Positions 52,649 to 62,368 of a DNA stretch of 64,000 nt are shown piece by piece (position 1 is the first letter of the stretch; the number at the start of each line of letters is the position of its first letter). Location: positions 1 to 64,000 of the forward strand of contig CANMJD010000003.1 in the NCBI GenBank assembly GCA_947498155.1. Reading direction: 5' to 3'. The translations under genes and the position numbers were made by a program. The DNA is from an uncultured Pseudoruegeria sp. Lineage in GTDB: Bacteria > Pseudomonadota > Alphaproteobacteria > Rhodobacterales > Rhodobacteraceae. Under the pieces are notes generated by a model, which was not told the origin of the DNA, made no database searches, and was given only the letters and a program-made list of their open reading frames with translations.

Positions 52649-53260
52649 TTACAGCCCGCCTTCGCGCTCCAGAAAGGCAACGACCTCATCGATACCCTGC
52701 CCTGACTTGATCGCCCCCATCACAAAAGGGCGCGCCCCACGGGCCTTGGCCGCATCCGAGGCCAGCAATGCCACATCAACCCCGACATGGGGGGCGAGAT
52801 CGGTCTTATTGACGATCAACAGGTCCGAACGGGTCAGACCGGGGCCTTTTTTGCGCGGAATATCCTGACCGGCGGCGGTATCGATCACATAGATGGTCAA
52901 ATCCGCCAGTTCAGGGCTGAAGGTCGCGGCCAGATTGTCGCCGCCACTTTCGATCAGCACAATGTCCAGATCATCAAATTTCTCTCTTAGGTCGGCTACC
53001 GCCGCCAGATTGATCGAGGCATCTTCGCGGATCGCCGTATGCGGGCAGCCGCCGGTTTCGACTCCACGAATGCGTTCCAGCGGCAAAGCCTGCGCACGCA
53101 TCAGGAATTCAGCATCTTCGCGGGTGTAAATGTCATTGGTGATCACTGCGACCGAATAGCGGTCTCGCAGTGCCAGACAGAGCTTTTCTGTCAAAGTGGT
53201 TTTACCGGCCCCGACAGGCCCCCCAATACCAACCCGCAACGGCCCGTTTGCGCTTGCCAT
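52649..53260 (-). CDS. ureG: Urease accessory GTPase
   Basis: This 203-residue SIMIBI GTPase drives nickel insertion into urease. The P-loop is [11 protein letters not shown] near residue 12. The nickel-binding metal motif is [13 protein letters not shown] (Cys-Pro-His), and guanine specificity is from [11 protein letters not shown]. The start ATG 53260 has AAAGGA upstream; a GTG 18 bp earlier is possible and would overlap ureF. It is the last gene of the ureEFG segment. Confidence 0.94.
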   Translation of the reverse strand: MASANGPLRVGIGGPVGAGKTTLTEKLCLALRDRYSVAVITNDIYTREDAEFLMRAQALPLERIRGVETGGCPHTAIREDASINLAAVADLREKFDDLDIVLIESGGDNLAATFSPELADLTIYVIDTAAGQDIPRKKGPGLTRSDLLIVNKTDLAPHVGVDVALLASDAAKARGARPFVMGAIKSGQGIDEVVAFLEREGGL

Positions 53261-53274
53261 AGTCTTTTGTCCTT

Positions 53275-53898
53275 TCACGACTTGAACAGTCGTACTTCCA
53301 TTGTTTCATGATGCATCGCCGCCATGTCGCTGCCGATGGCCGCTGTGCCCAGCTCATTGATCGGGGTTTGCACGGCTTGCTCTGCCACGCGCAGGATCAC
53401 ACCGTGCAAATTGGCCAGCACCACTTGCCCCTCGGTTTGCCCCAAGGGCACAAACCTGACCGCCGCAGTCACCAGATTGGCAGCAAAAGCATGGAGGTAA
53501 AATCCCGCCACAGTCTCGGGCGTCAGCGACAATTGCCGCGCCGCACAGCCCACCGCCACCGGCAAGGGTGCCGCACTGACCGGTTCGGGCAATATCGCCG
53601 AAACCGTGCGCGCAAAGGCGGCCCCCTGGGCACGGGTTTCTTCGAGCCGTTCTTTGCTGGGGGCCATGGCTTCGCAGAGATCGGCCAAATCTGCCCCCTC
53701 TTGGCTACGACACACAAACACCGCATCCGACAGCCCAGAGCCAAACTGCAAAACCTGCGAAAGCCAGTCCTGCAGCGTCGCGGCAGAGCAGACAACCCCG
53801 CCGTCAATCGCCTGCTCTAACCCGTGCGAATAGGCAAAGCCCCCCACCGGAAAACCCGGCGACAGCCATTGGCTGAGTTTCAAAAGATCACTATTCAT
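53275..53898 (-). CDS. ureF: Urease accessory protein UreF
   Basis: This 207-residue all-helical protein has the family pattern [20 protein letters not shown] at residues 11-30. It bridges UreD and UreG in the activation complex. Its ATG follows the ureE stop directly (TAAATG). The C-terminal region of alternating helices is normal. Confidence 0.92.
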   Translation of the reverse strand: MNSDLLKLSQWLSPGFPVGGFAYSHGLEQAIDGGVVCSAATLQDWLSQVLQFGSGLSDAVFVCRSQEGADLADLCEAMAPSKERLEETRAQGAAFARTVSAILPEPVSAAPLPVAVGCAARQLSLTPETVAGFYLHAFAANLVTAAVRFVPLGQTEGQVVLANLHGVILRVAEQAVQTPINELGTAAIGSDMAAMHHETMEVRLFKS

Positions 53899-54414
53899 TT
53901 AACTGTGGGAATGGCTATGGCTGTGGGTTTCATGATCGTGGTCATGTTCATCGCCATGGGCATGGCCATAGGTGCGCCCGTGCCCATAGGCACCGCCTTC
54001 GGGTTTGAACGGACGTTCGACCTTTTTCACCGTTGCGCCAAGCTGTTCCAGCATGGCTTGCAAGACGTGGTCTTCTTTGATCCACAAACGGTCTGTCCCG
54101 ATTTCGCAGGGTGTATGGCGGTTGCCAATGTGCCATGCCAGCCGTGGCAAATGATGGCCCCAGACCTCCAGAAGATGCTCTTCTGCCGGCTCCACAACAA
54201 CTGCCCGACCGTCCTCAAGGATAAACACCGCCCCCGCCACCAAATTCGTGGTATTGGCCAGATCGGCGACAAAACTTTGCCCCGCGGTCGTGGTCAGGCG
54301 ACGCCGCCGCAGAATACGATCTTCATAGCTCAGAGAGACCGCACCTGCCTGCACACGCGTACCGAGTTCGGCATCGGTTTCATAGGCATGGCCAAGGTCA
54401 TTTTCAGTGGTCAT
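53899..54414 (-). CDS. ureE: Urease accessory nickel metallochaperone
   Basis: This 171-residue protein delivers nickel to the UreG/UreDF complex. The N-terminal peptide-binding domain and the C-terminal metal domain (RLAWHIGNRHTPCEI, LWIKEDHVLQAMLEQLG) are visible. The last ~33 residues form a His-rich tail (HGDEHDHDHETHSHSHSHS) that binds extra nickel. The start ATG 54414 leads into MTTENDLG; an earlier in-frame start adds nine unconserved residues. It lies downstream of two DUF1127 genes that interrupt the urease order. Confidence 0.92.
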   Translation of the reverse strand: MTTENDLGHAYETDAELGTRVQAGAVSLSYEDRILRRRRLTTTAGQSFVADLANTTNLVAGAVFILEDGRAVVVEPAEEHLLEVWGHHLPRLAWHIGNRHTPCEIGTDRLWIKEDHVLQAMLEQLGATVKKVERPFKPEGGAYGHGRTYGHAHGDEHDHDHETHSHSHSHS

Positions 54415-54430
54415 GTGGTTTTTCCGTCGC

Positions 54431-54477
54431 CCAAAAATCAATCAGGCCGCCCGGCGTTACACAACGCTCGGACGGCC
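54431..54477 (-). terminator. Terminator after the first-cluster DUF1127 gene
   Basis: A stem of about 14 pairs with one bulge (54445-54458 with 54463-54477) and an ACAC/GTGT loop is followed on the minus strand by TGATTGATTTTT. It would separate the DUF1127 transcript from ureE. Confidence 0.6.
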
Positions 54478-54528
54478 CGGATATTCTAAGGGCTGGAACC
54501 AAAAGTGCCAGCGCTATCTGATCGCGTG

Positions 54529-54744
54529 TTAGATGTGCAGCATGTCACGGAAAACGAAGCGCGCGATGTCTTCGCGGCGCAGACCCAACTCTGCGAGTTC
54601 GGCATCGCTCTTTGCGTTCAATGCCTCGATTTGATCGGTCCGGCTGCGGGCTTCGCCCATGCGGATCAGTGCATTGTAAAAACTGCTCCCCATACCGGAA
54701 AACAGACCCGAAAACGAAAAGCCATTTGCTGTTGTTGTTGCCAT
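54529..54744 (-). CDS. DUF1127 small protein
   Basis: This 71-residue protein carries the DUF1127 C-terminal pattern: LNAKSDAELAELGLRREDIARFVFRDML. A short variable N-terminus has FSFSGLFSGMGSSFYNALIRMGEAR. DUF1127 proteins are small, Arg-rich, RNA-related or phosphate-response factors in some alphaproteobacteria; the role here is unknown. The start ATG 54744 has GAGG upstream; four residues of extension are unsupported. It is a neighbour and relative of the gene at 54855. Confidence 0.75.
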   Translation of the reverse strand: MATTTANGFSFSGLFSGMGSSFYNALIRMGEARSRTDQIEALNAKSDAELAELGLRREDIARFVFRDMLHI

Positions 54745-54854
54745 TGGAAACCTCACTATATTTGCGCGTTTCCTCCCATGCCTTAATACTTAAGCTTTCA
54801 AGGCAGTCTCGCAATGCACAACTCTGCAGCCCCGCCTTGCACGAGGCGCAAGGC

Positions 54855-55067
54855 TTAGTGGCCCAAAACGTGGGCGCGGAGATCTTCGCGGCTCAATCCC
54901 ATACGCGACAGGGTTTTATCGGATACTGAATTCAACAAATTCAGCTTTTTTTCCTGCTCGGCTTCCGCGGCAAAACGTTCGGCGCGCTCAATGCAGGTAG
55001 AGAAAAAGGCCGCCAGAGACGCAAAAGGCATCGCTGCATTGCGGGAATTTGCTTGGGTAAAGGCCAT
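54855..55067 (-). CDS. DUF1127-like small protein
   Basis: This 70-residue protein has the C-terminal DUF1127-type pattern LLNSVSDKTLSRMGLSREDLRAHVLG. An amphipathic Ala/Phe segment (AAFFSTCIERAERF) precedes it. It is a diverged paralogue of the gene at 54529 (about a third identical by eye in the last 30 residues). It lies between ureC and ureE, with its own terminator upstream at 55144, so it is probably transcribed apart from urease. Confidence 0.72.
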   Translation of the reverse strand: MAFTQANSRNAAMPFASLAAFFSTCIERAERFAAEAEQEKKLNLLNSVSDKTLSRMGLSREDLRAHVLGH

Positions 55068-55143
55068 CGGGGCACCATTTCTGTCATCGGAAGTGTTGCC
55101 TGTTTATGCGCTTTGCCCAAAATCGCAGCAAGATATGAAACAG

Positions 55144-55178
55144 AAAGCCCGCCATGCATCGATTGCATAGCGGGCTTT
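55144..55178 (-). terminator. Terminator after ureC
   Basis: A long near-perfect stem (AAAGCCCGC with GCGGGCTTT plus an inner CTATGCA/TGCATGG section) has a 5-nt loop ATCGA. The run of Ts downstream is weak. It lies 28 bp after the ureC stop. Confidence 0.65.
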
Positions 55179-55205
55179 GTGAAACCGAGTCGGCCGTCGG
55201 TCAGA

Positions 55206-56915
55206 TCAGTACAGAAAATACCGCTGCGCCATTGGCAATTCAGAGGCCGGTTCGCAGGTCAGCAATTCCCCATCCGCGCGCACTTCATAGGTCTCGGGGT
55301 TTACTTCTATCTTAGGGGTGGCGCTGTTCATCACCATGTCGGATTTGCCAATATTGCGGGTATTCTTCACCGCAAGCGTGGTTTTTCCCAGCCCCAAGGC
55401 GGCCCCGATGCCATCGGCCTGCGCGGCCTCAGAGACAAAGGTCACCGCCGAATTCTGCGCCGAGCGCCCCATCGCGCCAAACATCGGACGCGAATAGACT
55501 GGCTGCGGGGTTGGGATCGACGCGTTGGGATCGCCCATTTGCGCCACGGCAATGGACCCGCCCAGTAGCACCATTTCCGGTTTCACCCCGAAAAACGCCG
55601 GAGACCAGATCGCCAGATCGGCGCGTTTACCAACGGCAATGCTGCCGATATGCTGGCTGATGCCATGGGCGATGGCCGGATTGATGGTGTATTTCGCGAT
55701 ATAACGTTTGACCCGCACATTATCATTTGCGCCGGTTTCCTCGGGCAGCCGACCGCGCTGAACCTTCATTTTATGCGCCGTCTGCCAGGTGCGGATGATG
55801 ACCTCGCCAACGCGCCCCATGGCCTGACTGTCTGACGCGATAATCGAAAAAGCGCCCATGTCATGCAGGATATCTTCCGCAGCGATGGTTTCCTTGCGGA
55901 TGCGGCTTTCGGCAAAGGCGACATCCTCGGGGATCGCCTTATCCAGATGGTGACAGACCATCAGCATGTCGAGATGCTCTTCGAGCGTGTTCACCGTGTA
56001 GGGGCGTGTCGGGTTGGTTGAGGACGGGATCACATGGTTTTCGCCGACGACCTTGATGATATCGGGCGCATGTCCACCCCCTGCCCCTTCGGTATGGAAG
56101 GCATGAATGGTGCGGCCCTTAATGGCGGCAACGGTATTTTCAACAAAGCCGCTTTCGTTCAGCGTATCAGTGTGGATCATCACCTGCACATCCATGTCAT
56201 CGGCCACCGAAAGGCAGCAATCAATGGCGGCGGGGGTGGTGCCCCAATCCTCATGAAGCTTCATCGCACAGGCACCGGCTTTGACCATTTCGACCAGTGC
56301 CTCGGGCTGCGAGGCATTGCCTTTGCTCGACAGGCCAATGTTCATCGGCACAGCATCCACCGCCTGCAACATGCGGCCAATGTGCCATGCACCGGGGGTG
56401 CAAGTGGTGGCCAATGTCCCATGGGCTGGCCCGGTGCCTCCGCCCAACATGGTGGTCATCCCCGAATGCAGCGCATCCTCCATCTGCTGCGGGCAGATGA
56501 AATGGATATGGCTATCAAACCCGCCAGCGGTCAGAATGCGCCCCTCTCCGGCGATAATTTCGGTGCCAGGGCCGATGATAATATCGACACCGTTTTGCGT
56601 ATCCGGATTACCGGCCTTGCCGATGGCGGCGATGATGCCGTCTTTCAGGCCCACGTCGGCCTTATAAATACCGGTGGAATCCAAAATCAAAGCATTGGTG
56701 ATCACCGTATCCATCGCCCCACCGGCACGGGTGACCTGTGATTGCCCCATACCATCGCGGATGACTTTGCCACCGCCGAATTTGACCTCTTCCCCATAAG
56801 AGGTCAGGTCGCGTTCGACCTCGATGATCAGGTCGGTATCCGCCAGACGCACACGGTCACCCGTGGTGGGCCCATACATATCGGCATAGGTCGCGCGGGA
56901 AATCTTACTTGGCAT
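55206..56915 (-). CDS. ureC: Urease alpha (catalytic) subunit
   Basis: This 569-residue subunit hydrolyses urea to ammonia and carbamate at a di-nickel site. The metal ligands are H136 and H138 (FDSHIHF), the carbamylated lysine K219 (AMKLHEDWG), the later [12 protein letters not shown] and [16 protein letters not shown] region, and Asp in [11 protein letters not shown]. The length equals other alpha subunits (about 567-570). The start codon lies within the end of a small frame between ureB and ureC. Stop and terminator follow. Confidence 0.97.
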   Translation of the reverse strand: MPSKISRATYADMYGPTTGDRVRLADTDLIIEVERDLTSYGEEVKFGGGKVIRDGMGQSQVTRAGGAMDTVITNALILDSTGIYKADVGLKDGIIAAIGKAGNPDTQNGVDIIIGPGTEIIAGEGRILTAGGFDSHIHFICPQQMEDALHSGMTTMLGGGTGPAHGTLATTCTPGAWHIGRMLQAVDAVPMNIGLSSKGNASQPEALVEMVKAGACAMKLHEDWGTTPAAIDCCLSVADDMDVQVMIHTDTLNESGFVENTVAAIKGRTIHAFHTEGAGGGHAPDIIKVVGENHVIPSSTNPTRPYTVNTLEEHLDMLMVCHHLDKAIPEDVAFAESRIRKETIAAEDILHDMGAFSIIASDSQAMGRVGEVIIRTWQTAHKMKVQRGRLPEETGANDNVRVKRYIAKYTINPAIAHGISQHIGSIAVGKRADLAIWSPAFFGVKPEMVLLGGSIAVAQMGDPNASIPTPQPVYSRPMFGAMGRSAQNSAVTFVSEAAQADGIGAALGLGKTTLAVKNTRNIGKSDMVMNSATPKIEVNPETYEVRADGELLTCEPASELPMAQRYFLY

Positions 56916-57036
56916 TGCTGGTCTCCGTTGATTTGGAGGTTGAATCTGGGGCGGTTTTCACGGGCGCAGGGATCAGACCGGCCGGCACGCTGGCAAATCG
57001 AGAAGCAAAAAGCACATAGGGAATTTGAACCTGCAT
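56905..57036 (-). CDS. Candidate small protein between ureB and ureC
   Basis: A 43-residue reading frame starts at an ATG overlapping the ureB stop (TGATG) and ends at a TAA inside the first codons of ureC. It has a hydrophobic start ([19 protein letters not shown]) and a Ser/Thr/Lys-rich tail. The coupling on both sides suggests it is translated, which would also bring ribosomes to ureC. It may equally be spacer sequence; there is no recognised family. Confidence 0.4.
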   Translation of the reverse strand: MQVQIPYVLFASRFASVPAGLIPAPVKTAPDSTSKSTETSNAK

Positions 57037-57341
57037 CACAGCGCCCCCATGACTTTTTGATTAAACCCAAACACTTTGCGTGCGCCCGTCAGCGGCACAA
57101 GCTGCACTTCGCGGCTTTGGCCGGGCTCAAAACGCACAGCGGTGCCAGCGGCAATATCAAGCCGCATGCCGCGGGCCTGATCACGGTCAAAGGACAGGGC
57201 AGCGTTGGTTTCGGCGAAATGGTAATGGCTGCCCACCTGAATGGGACGGTCACCGGTATTGGCCACCATCAAAACAATGGCCTCGGCCTCTGCATTCAGG
57301 GTGATATCGCCATCGGCGGAAAAATATTCTCCGGGGATCAT
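57036..57341 (-). CDS. ureB: Urease beta subunit
   Basis: This 101-residue structural subunit starts MIPGEYF and contains [23 protein letters not shown] and [12 protein letters not shown], the standard UreB pattern. It packs with UreA and UreC into the urease trimer. It lies 15 bp after ureA, and its stop overlaps the small frame ahead of ureC. The length is normal. Confidence 0.96.
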   Translation of the reverse strand: MIPGEYFSADGDITLNAEAEAIVLMVANTGDRPIQVGSHYHFAETNAALSFDRDQARGMRLDIAAGTAVRFEPGQSREVQLVPLTGARKVFGFNQKVMGAL

Positions 57342-57356
57342 AATCTGGCCCTTTGT

Positions 57357-57659
57357 CTAGCGGATGGGATGATGAACGGTGACAAGCTTGGTGCCATCGG
57401 GAAATGTCGCCTCGACCTGCACGTCGTGGATCATCTCGGCCACGCCTTCCATGCATTGCTCGGCCCGTATCACATGGGCACCGGCCTCCATCAGATCGGC
57501 GACAGAGCGCCCGTCGCGCGCACCCTCAACAACAAAATCGGTGATCAAGGCAATGGCCTCGGGGTGGTTCAGCTTTACGCCCCGCTCAAGCCGCCCGCGC
57601 GAAACCATCGCGGCAAGGCTGATCAACAGCTTGTCTTTTTCTCTTGGTGTCAGGTTCAT
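57357..57659 (-). CDS. ureA: Urease gamma subunit
   Basis: This 100-residue subunit starts with [21 protein letters not shown], then [21 protein letters not shown] and a C-terminal VTVHHPI. These are all typical. ATG 57659 matches the family start; an in-frame start 27 bp upstream overlaps ureD only. It follows ureD closely. Confidence 0.97.
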   Translation of the reverse strand: MNLTPREKDKLLISLAAMVSRGRLERGVKLNHPEAIALITDFVVEGARDGRSVADLMEAGAHVIRAEQCMEGVAEMIHDVQVEATFPDGTKLVTVHHPIR

Positions 57660-57669
57660 TGCCCGTCCT

Positions 57670-58491
57670 TCACATTTGCCAGACACGGGGCATCGGCTGC
57701 CCCCGTAGGTGAGTCACTAGTTTTGCCACAGCCTTGCGCAGCGGCCAGCTGTCTTGTGCCAACAGCCGTAAAATGCATTTGCCATCCCAGCCCGATGCCG
57801 CCAGCGCCACTTCCGGGTCACTATGCAGATTGCGCAAGGCTTCAACCGCATCCTCTGCCCCCTGCGCCATAAAGGCGATGGTGGTCATCGCGGTGGCATT
57901 GCCAAACACCGCACTGCCCGCTGAGGCCCCAATGGTGCGGTCGTTGATCTGCAGCGGTTCGACAAATTCGGGCCGACCTGCGCGGCTGACATGGCGCACA
58001 TCATGAAACGCCAGCGATTGCAGCTGCTCGCCCATGGCTTTGCGGCCCAAGACAACGGTTTCGGCCATCAAAAAGCGTGCCGTTGGGGCCAGCGTCACTG
58101 TACTGCGCCGCGCCACGCTACAGTGGTTGAACAGAATGGTTTCCTGCGGCAGCCAATCCAAGGAAGCGTTTTCCCCGACCCGTAAGTCCACGGTGATTTC
58201 GCCGGTGCCGCCACTGCTTGCATAAGCCCGCTCTGCGGTTTGTGTGGTGCCGGTCGCTTTGGCGTCATCCCCAACGTTCAGCTCATACCCCAGCCGATCA
58301 CCACCGGTGACCCCGCCAGCCGTATTGAGAAACACAACCTCGGGAACAGGGGCGTGAATCTGGGGTAAAAACACCTTGGCGCAGCCGGATTGATGCAAAT
58401 CCTGCAACCGGACACGCCCTGCGGTCTGGGACAAACGCACCATGGCACGGCCCTTGGCACGTTGCATGGTCTTATGGCTGTGATCGAGCAT
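57670..58491 (-). CDS. ureD: Urease accessory protein UreD (UreH)
   Basis: This 273-residue scaffold binds apo-urease and guides nickel through UreFG. The family segments [23 protein letters not shown] and [14 protein letters not shown] are present. It is the first gene of ureDABC and is divergent from pyrC across 231 bp with no recognised site. The start could be 58491 or the Met at 58467; neither has a strong ribosome-binding site. Confidence 0.92.
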   Translation of the reverse strand: MLDHSHKTMQRAKGRAMVRLSQTAGRVRLQDLHQSGCAKVFLPQIHAPVPEVVFLNTAGGVTGGDRLGYELNVGDDAKATGTTQTAERAYASSGGTGEITVDLRVGENASLDWLPQETILFNHCSVARRSTVTLAPTARFLMAETVVLGRKAMGEQLQSLAFHDVRHVSRAGRPEFVEPLQINDRTIGASAGSAVFGNATAMTTIAFMAQGAEDAVEALRNLHSDPEVALAASGWDGKCILRLLAQDSWPLRKAVAKLVTHLRGQPMPRVWQM

Positions 58492-58722
58492 GAGGCGGAT
58501 TTGATCCCTTTTTCAAAGGCACGCTATGCAATTGCCGCGCCGCGCTTCAAGAGTACGGGTTCAAAAAGGGGGGAATATCGGGCAGTTAAACGCCGAGCGC
58601 CCAAAAAATAATCAACCCAGAGGTGGCGCGCGAAACGAATCCGCTGCCACTGCAGGAAATTCCGCGCCGAAAAACCCCGATCTGCTCTGGAAAAATCCGG
58701 CACGATTGTGTAGCGCAGAGCC

Positions 58723-59760
58723 ATGACACAAAGCATCACCATCCGCCGCCCCGATGACTGGCATTTGCACCTGCGCGACGGCGCAATGTTGCAGGCCGTC
58801 TTGCCTGAAACCGCCCGTCACTTTGCACGCGCCATCATCATGCCCAATCTGGTGCCGCCGGTGGTCACTGCCAAGGATGCCGCTGCCTACCAGAGCCGCA
58901 TTCTGGCCGCCCTGCCCGAGGGCGCGGATTTCACGCCGCTAATGATGCTTTACTTGACCGAAGACACCGATCCAGCCGATGTCGCTGCCGCCCATGCCAG
59001 TGGTCTGGTCACCGGTGTGAAACTCTATCCCGCAGGGGCCACCACCAATTCGGCCTCCGGTGTGACGGATTTTGACAAAGTCCGTCCGGTGCTGGAAAAG
59101 ATGGCTGAAATCGGCATGCCGCTGTGCATGCATGGTGAAGTCACTGACAGCGACATTGATATTTTTGACCGCGAAGCGGTGTTTATCGACCGTGTGCTGG
59201 ACCCGATCCGCCGCGCAACGCCGGGCTTGCGGGTTGTGATGGAGCATATCACCACCAAAAACGGGGTCGATTACGCCAAATCACAAGGCGAAGATCTGGG
59301 TGCAACCATCACAACGCACCACTTGATCATCAACCGCAATCATATCCTCGTGGGAGGGATCAAACCGCATTATTATTGCCTGCCGGTGGCCAAACGTGAA
59401 AGCCACCGCCTTGCCCTGCTAGAGGCTGCAACCTCGGGCGATGCGACCTTTTTTCTTGGCACCGATAGCGCCCCGCACACCGATGAAAACAAAGAAAGCG
59501 CCTGCGGTTGCGCCGGTGTCTTCTCGGCCAGCAACACCATGTCCTGCCTGGCCGAAGTCTTTGAATCACAAGGCGCATTGGATAAGCTCGAAGGCTTTGC
59601 CTCGCTCCATGGGCCGGCTTTTTACCGGCTGCCCGCCAATGAAAAAACGATCACCCTACGCAAGGGCGATCCGGTCCCCTATCCCGCCAGCATCCCCACA
59701 GAAGACGGCCCTGTCACCCTGTTTGACCCCGGCTTCCCGCTGCATTGGCAGGTGGACTAA
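58723..59760 (+). CDS. pyrC: Dihydroorotase
   Basis: This 345-residue class II dihydroorotase closes carbamoyl-aspartate to dihydroorotate in pyrimidine synthesis. The zinc ligands are H14 and H16 ([10 protein letters not shown]), the carbamylated lysine K100 (TGVKLYPAG), CMHGE, the MEHIT histidine, and Asp in LGTDSAPH. The length matches E. coli PyrC (348). It is followed 77 bp later by pyrE. Confidence 0.96.
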   Translation: MTQSITIRRPDDWHLHLRDGAMLQAVLPETARHFARAIIMPNLVPPVVTAKDAAAYQSRILAALPEGADFTPLMMLYLTEDTDPADVAAAHASGLVTGVKLYPAGATTNSASGVTDFDKVRPVLEKMAEIGMPLCMHGEVTDSDIDIFDREAVFIDRVLDPIRRATPGLRVVMEHITTKNGVDYAKSQGEDLGATITTHHLIINRNHILVGGIKPHYYCLPVAKRESHRLALLEAATSGDATFFLGTDSAPHTDENKESACGCAGVFSASNTMSCLAEVFESQGALDKLEGFASLHGPAFYRLPANEKTITLRKGDPVPYPASIPTEDGPVTLFDPGFPLHWQVD

Positions 59761-59837
59761 CCCCCTTTGGCCTGATCGGACCAAAACTCCGGTCAGGCTA
59801 CATCACAGATCGATACGCGCGCAAAAAGGACCCCAAG

Positions 59838-60515
59838 ATGATCCCGACTTCCTTTCCCGACAAAGCCGAAATCGCCCGCCTGACCGCGCGCATGTTGCTG
59901 GACATCAAAGCAGTGCACTTCAACGCCAAAGAGCCGTTTACACTGGCCTCCGGCAAACCTTCGCCAACCTATATCGACTGCCGCACGCCGATCTCGCACC
60001 CGCGCGTGCGCGCCACGATGATGGATTTTATGGCCTGCACGGTGATGCGCGAAGCCGGTTTTGAAGCCTTTGATAATATCGCAGGCGGCGAAACCGCAGG
60101 CATTCCCTTTGCCGCCCTTGTCGCCGAACGTCTGGGCCTGCCGATGACCTATGTGCGCAAAAAACCCAAAGGCTATGGCCGCAACGCCCGCATCGAAGGG
60201 GTGATGACCGAAGGCCAGCGCGTGCTGCTGGTCGAGGATCTGACCACAGATGGCGGCTCCAAGCTGTCCTTTGTGGATGCGATCCGCGAAACCGGCGCCA
60301 CTTGCGGCCATACGGCGGTGATCTTCTATTATGACATCTTCCCGGAGACCGAAAAAACCCTTGGCGATCACGGGGTGAAACTGCACCACCTCTGCACATG
60401 GTGGGATGTTCTGGCCGAAGCCAAAGCGGGCGGCGATTTTGACGCCGATACCCTGCGCGAGGTCGAATCCTTCCTCAAGGCACCGGAAGCCTGGCAGCAG
60501 GCCCGCATGTCCTGA
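59838..60515 (+). CDS. pyrE: Orotate phosphoribosyltransferase
   Basis: This 225-residue enzyme adds phosphoribose from PRPP to orotate. The PRPP loop [13 protein letters not shown] (near residue 133) and the substrate lysines in [10 protein letters not shown] are present. ATG 59838 has AAGGA upstream; a longer frame reads into the intergenic region without similarity. It forms an operon with pyrC. The length is normal for alphaproteobacteria (about 225-235). Confidence 0.95.
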   Translation: MIPTSFPDKAEIARLTARMLLDIKAVHFNAKEPFTLASGKPSPTYIDCRTPISHPRVRATMMDFMACTVMREAGFEAFDNIAGGETAGIPFAALVAERLGLPMTYVRKKPKGYGRNARIEGVMTEGQRVLLVEDLTTDGGSKLSFVDAIRETGATCGHTAVIFYYDIFPETEKTLGDHGVKLHHLCTWWDVLAEAKAGGDFDADTLREVESFLKAPEAWQQARMS

Positions 60516-60550
60516 TCCAGTACAGGCCTTGCGCCCCATACGGCGCGAGG

Positions 60551-60682
60551 TTACCCACAGATTGACCAATGTACACGCAAGTATCCGCCCAGTGACGTCG
60601 GGTTCGATTGCTGCATGCAGTAGTCGGCAACAGGGTTTCCACAACATAAAGTAGGTGTCATGATGTCCACAGGCTATCCACA
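60551..60682. promoter_or_regulatory. Cluster of DnaA-box-like sequences upstream of dnaB
   Basis: Four 9-mers resemble TTATCCACA: TTACCCACA at 60551, GTTTCCACA at 60635, ATGTCCACA at 60663 and CTATCCACA at 60674. Only the first and last differ by a single base. They lie in the 235-bp gap before dnaB and could give DnaA control of helicase expression. Confidence 0.35.
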
Positions 60683-60750
60683 GGATATCCAGATTGATCG
60701 GTATTCATGAAACCGTCATACCTTTGCCAACGGGCAAGTAGGGGAGCAGA

Positions 60751-62247
60751 ATGAACGAAATCGCACCGTTCCAACCGGGGCAGACAGGCACGAGTCCGGA
60801 AGAGACCCTGCCCCATAATATCGAGGCCGAGCAGCAACTTCTGGGCGCGATTCTGACCAATAATGACGTTTATGACCGGGTTGCCTCGGTGATTAACGCC
60901 ACCCATTTCTATGAGCCGGTACACGCGCGAATCTATGAAGTCGCCGCTGCCCGCATTGCCAAAAATAACCTTGCCTCTCCGGTGACGCTCAAGGCGTTTC
61001 TGGAAGACGACGAAGGCCTGAAAGAACTGGGCGGTCCGTCTTATCTGGCCCGCATCGCAGGCGCAGCAATTTCCTCCTTTGCGGCGCGCGATTATGCGCA
61101 GATGATCTATGATCTGGCTATCCGCCGGAAACTGATGGATTTAGGAAAGGAAATCAAAGACAAAGCCGCCAAAGTTGATGTATCCAGCGAGCCCAAAGAA
61201 CAAATCGTAGAAGCCGAACAGGCGCTCTATACACTGGCGGAATCCGGTCAGGGCGAAAGCGGGTTTCAATCCTTCCTGAGTGCGGTCACCGATGCGGTGA
61301 ATATCGCCAACCAAGCATATCAGCGTGATGGCGGCCTTTCGGGCATTTCCACGGGATTGATCGACATGGATGGCAAGCTTGGCGGGCTACACCCGTCGGA
61401 TTTGCTGATCCTTGCGGGGCGCCCATCGATGGGGAAAACCTCGCTGGTGACCAACATCGCCTATAATATCGCCAAGGCTTACAAAAAAGGCACCCTGTCT
61501 GACGGCAGTATCGGTGCCGTTGAAGGCGGCGTGGTTGGCTTTTATTCGCTGGAAATGTCGGCCGAACAGCTGGCGTCGCGTATTCTGGCCGATGCCGCTT
61601 CGGTGGATTCGCACCGGTTGCGCTCCGGCGATATGACCGAGGAAGAATTCCGCAATCTGGTCGAAGCCGCCAAAACGCTGGAAGCCTGTCCGCTTTATAT
61701 CGACGACACCCCCGCCCTACCGATCAGCCAGTTGGCCGCCCGCGCACGCCGTTTGAAACGGACCCATGGGCTTGATGTGTTGATGGTGGACTATCTGCAA
61801 CTTGTCAGACCGGCTTCTGCCAAAGATAGCCGTGTAAACGAAGTGTCCGAAATCACCCAGGGCCTGAAAGCCATCGCCAAGGAACTCAACGTTCCGGTGA
61901 TTGCCCTCTCCCAGCTGTCGCGTGCGGTTGAAAGCCGCGAAGACAAACGCCCTCAGCTGTCAGACCTGCGTGAATCCGGCTCGATCGAGCAGGATGCCGA
62001 CGTGGTGATGTTTGTCTACCGCGGCGAATACTACAAAGAGCGTGAAAAACCCGGCGAGGACAATCTCGAAGCAATGGCAAAATGGCAAGAAGAGATGGAA
62101 CACCTGCACGGTAAGGCCGAGGTCATTATCGGCAAGCAACGGCATGGTCCGATTGGCAATGTCGAACTGTCCTTTGAAGGGCGTTATACCCGCTTTGGCA
62201 ACCTCGCCAAACCGTGGCAGAACAACCAGCAAAGCGAAGAATTCTAA
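60751..62247 (+). CDS. dnaB: Replicative DNA helicase
   Basis: This 498-residue hexameric helicase opens the replication fork and loads primase. The N-terminal domain (EAEQQLLGAILTNNDVYDRV) and the RecA-like C-terminal domain are clear, with Walker A AGRPSMGKTSL near residue 225, Walker B LDVLMVDYLQL and the QLSRAVESR arginine-finger region. There is no intein. The ribosome-binding site is weak (AGGGGAG). A good terminator follows. Confidence 0.96.
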   Translation: MNEIAPFQPGQTGTSPEETLPHNIEAEQQLLGAILTNNDVYDRVASVINATHFYEPVHARIYEVAAARIAKNNLASPVTLKAFLEDDEGLKELGGPSYLARIAGAAISSFAARDYAQMIYDLAIRRKLMDLGKEIKDKAAKVDVSSEPKEQIVEAEQALYTLAESGQGESGFQSFLSAVTDAVNIANQAYQRDGGLSGISTGLIDMDGKLGGLHPSDLLILAGRPSMGKTSLVTNIAYNIAKAYKKGTLSDGSIGAVEGGVVGFYSLEMSAEQLASRILADAASVDSHRLRSGDMTEEEFRNLVEAAKTLEACPLYIDDTPALPISQLAARARRLKRTHGLDVLMVDYLQLVRPASAKDSRVNEVSEITQGLKAIAKELNVPVIALSQLSRAVESREDKRPQLSDLRESGSIEQDADVVMFVYRGEYYKEREKPGEDNLEAMAKWQEEMEHLHGKAEVIIGKQRHGPIGNVELSFEGRYTRFGNLAKPWQNNQQSEEF

Positions 62248-62250
62248 CAA

Positions 62251-62285
62251 AAAGGCGCGCATCCAATCCGGAGCGCGCCTTTTAC
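62251..62285 (+). terminator. Terminator of dnaB
   Basis: A perfect 10-bp stem (AAAGGCGCGC with GCGCGCCTTT) has a 12-nt loop, with TTTT at its end. Repeat copy 6 starts at its 3' edge. Confidence 0.85.
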
Positions 62286-62314
62286 TTTGTTCCAAAAATA
62301 TCCCCGCCGGAGGC
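62284..62314. repeat. Dispersed intergenic motif, copy 6
   Basis: ACTTTGTTCCAAAAATATCCCCG... continues to CCGGAGGC. The left arm (ACTTTGTTC) matches the inverted copy 5 better than copies 1-4. It lies between the convergent dnaB and der genes. Confidence 0.8.
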
Positions 62315-62348
62315 AGGCCGACCGCCCACAGGGCCGGTCTCATCCAGC

Positions 62349-62368
62349 GACGCGCCAAAAGGCGCGTC
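62349..62368 (-). other. Hairpin at the end of der
   Basis: A perfect 8-bp stem (GACGCGCC with GGCGCGTC) with an AAAA loop directly adjoins the der stop codon. No T-run follows. Confidence 0.5.
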
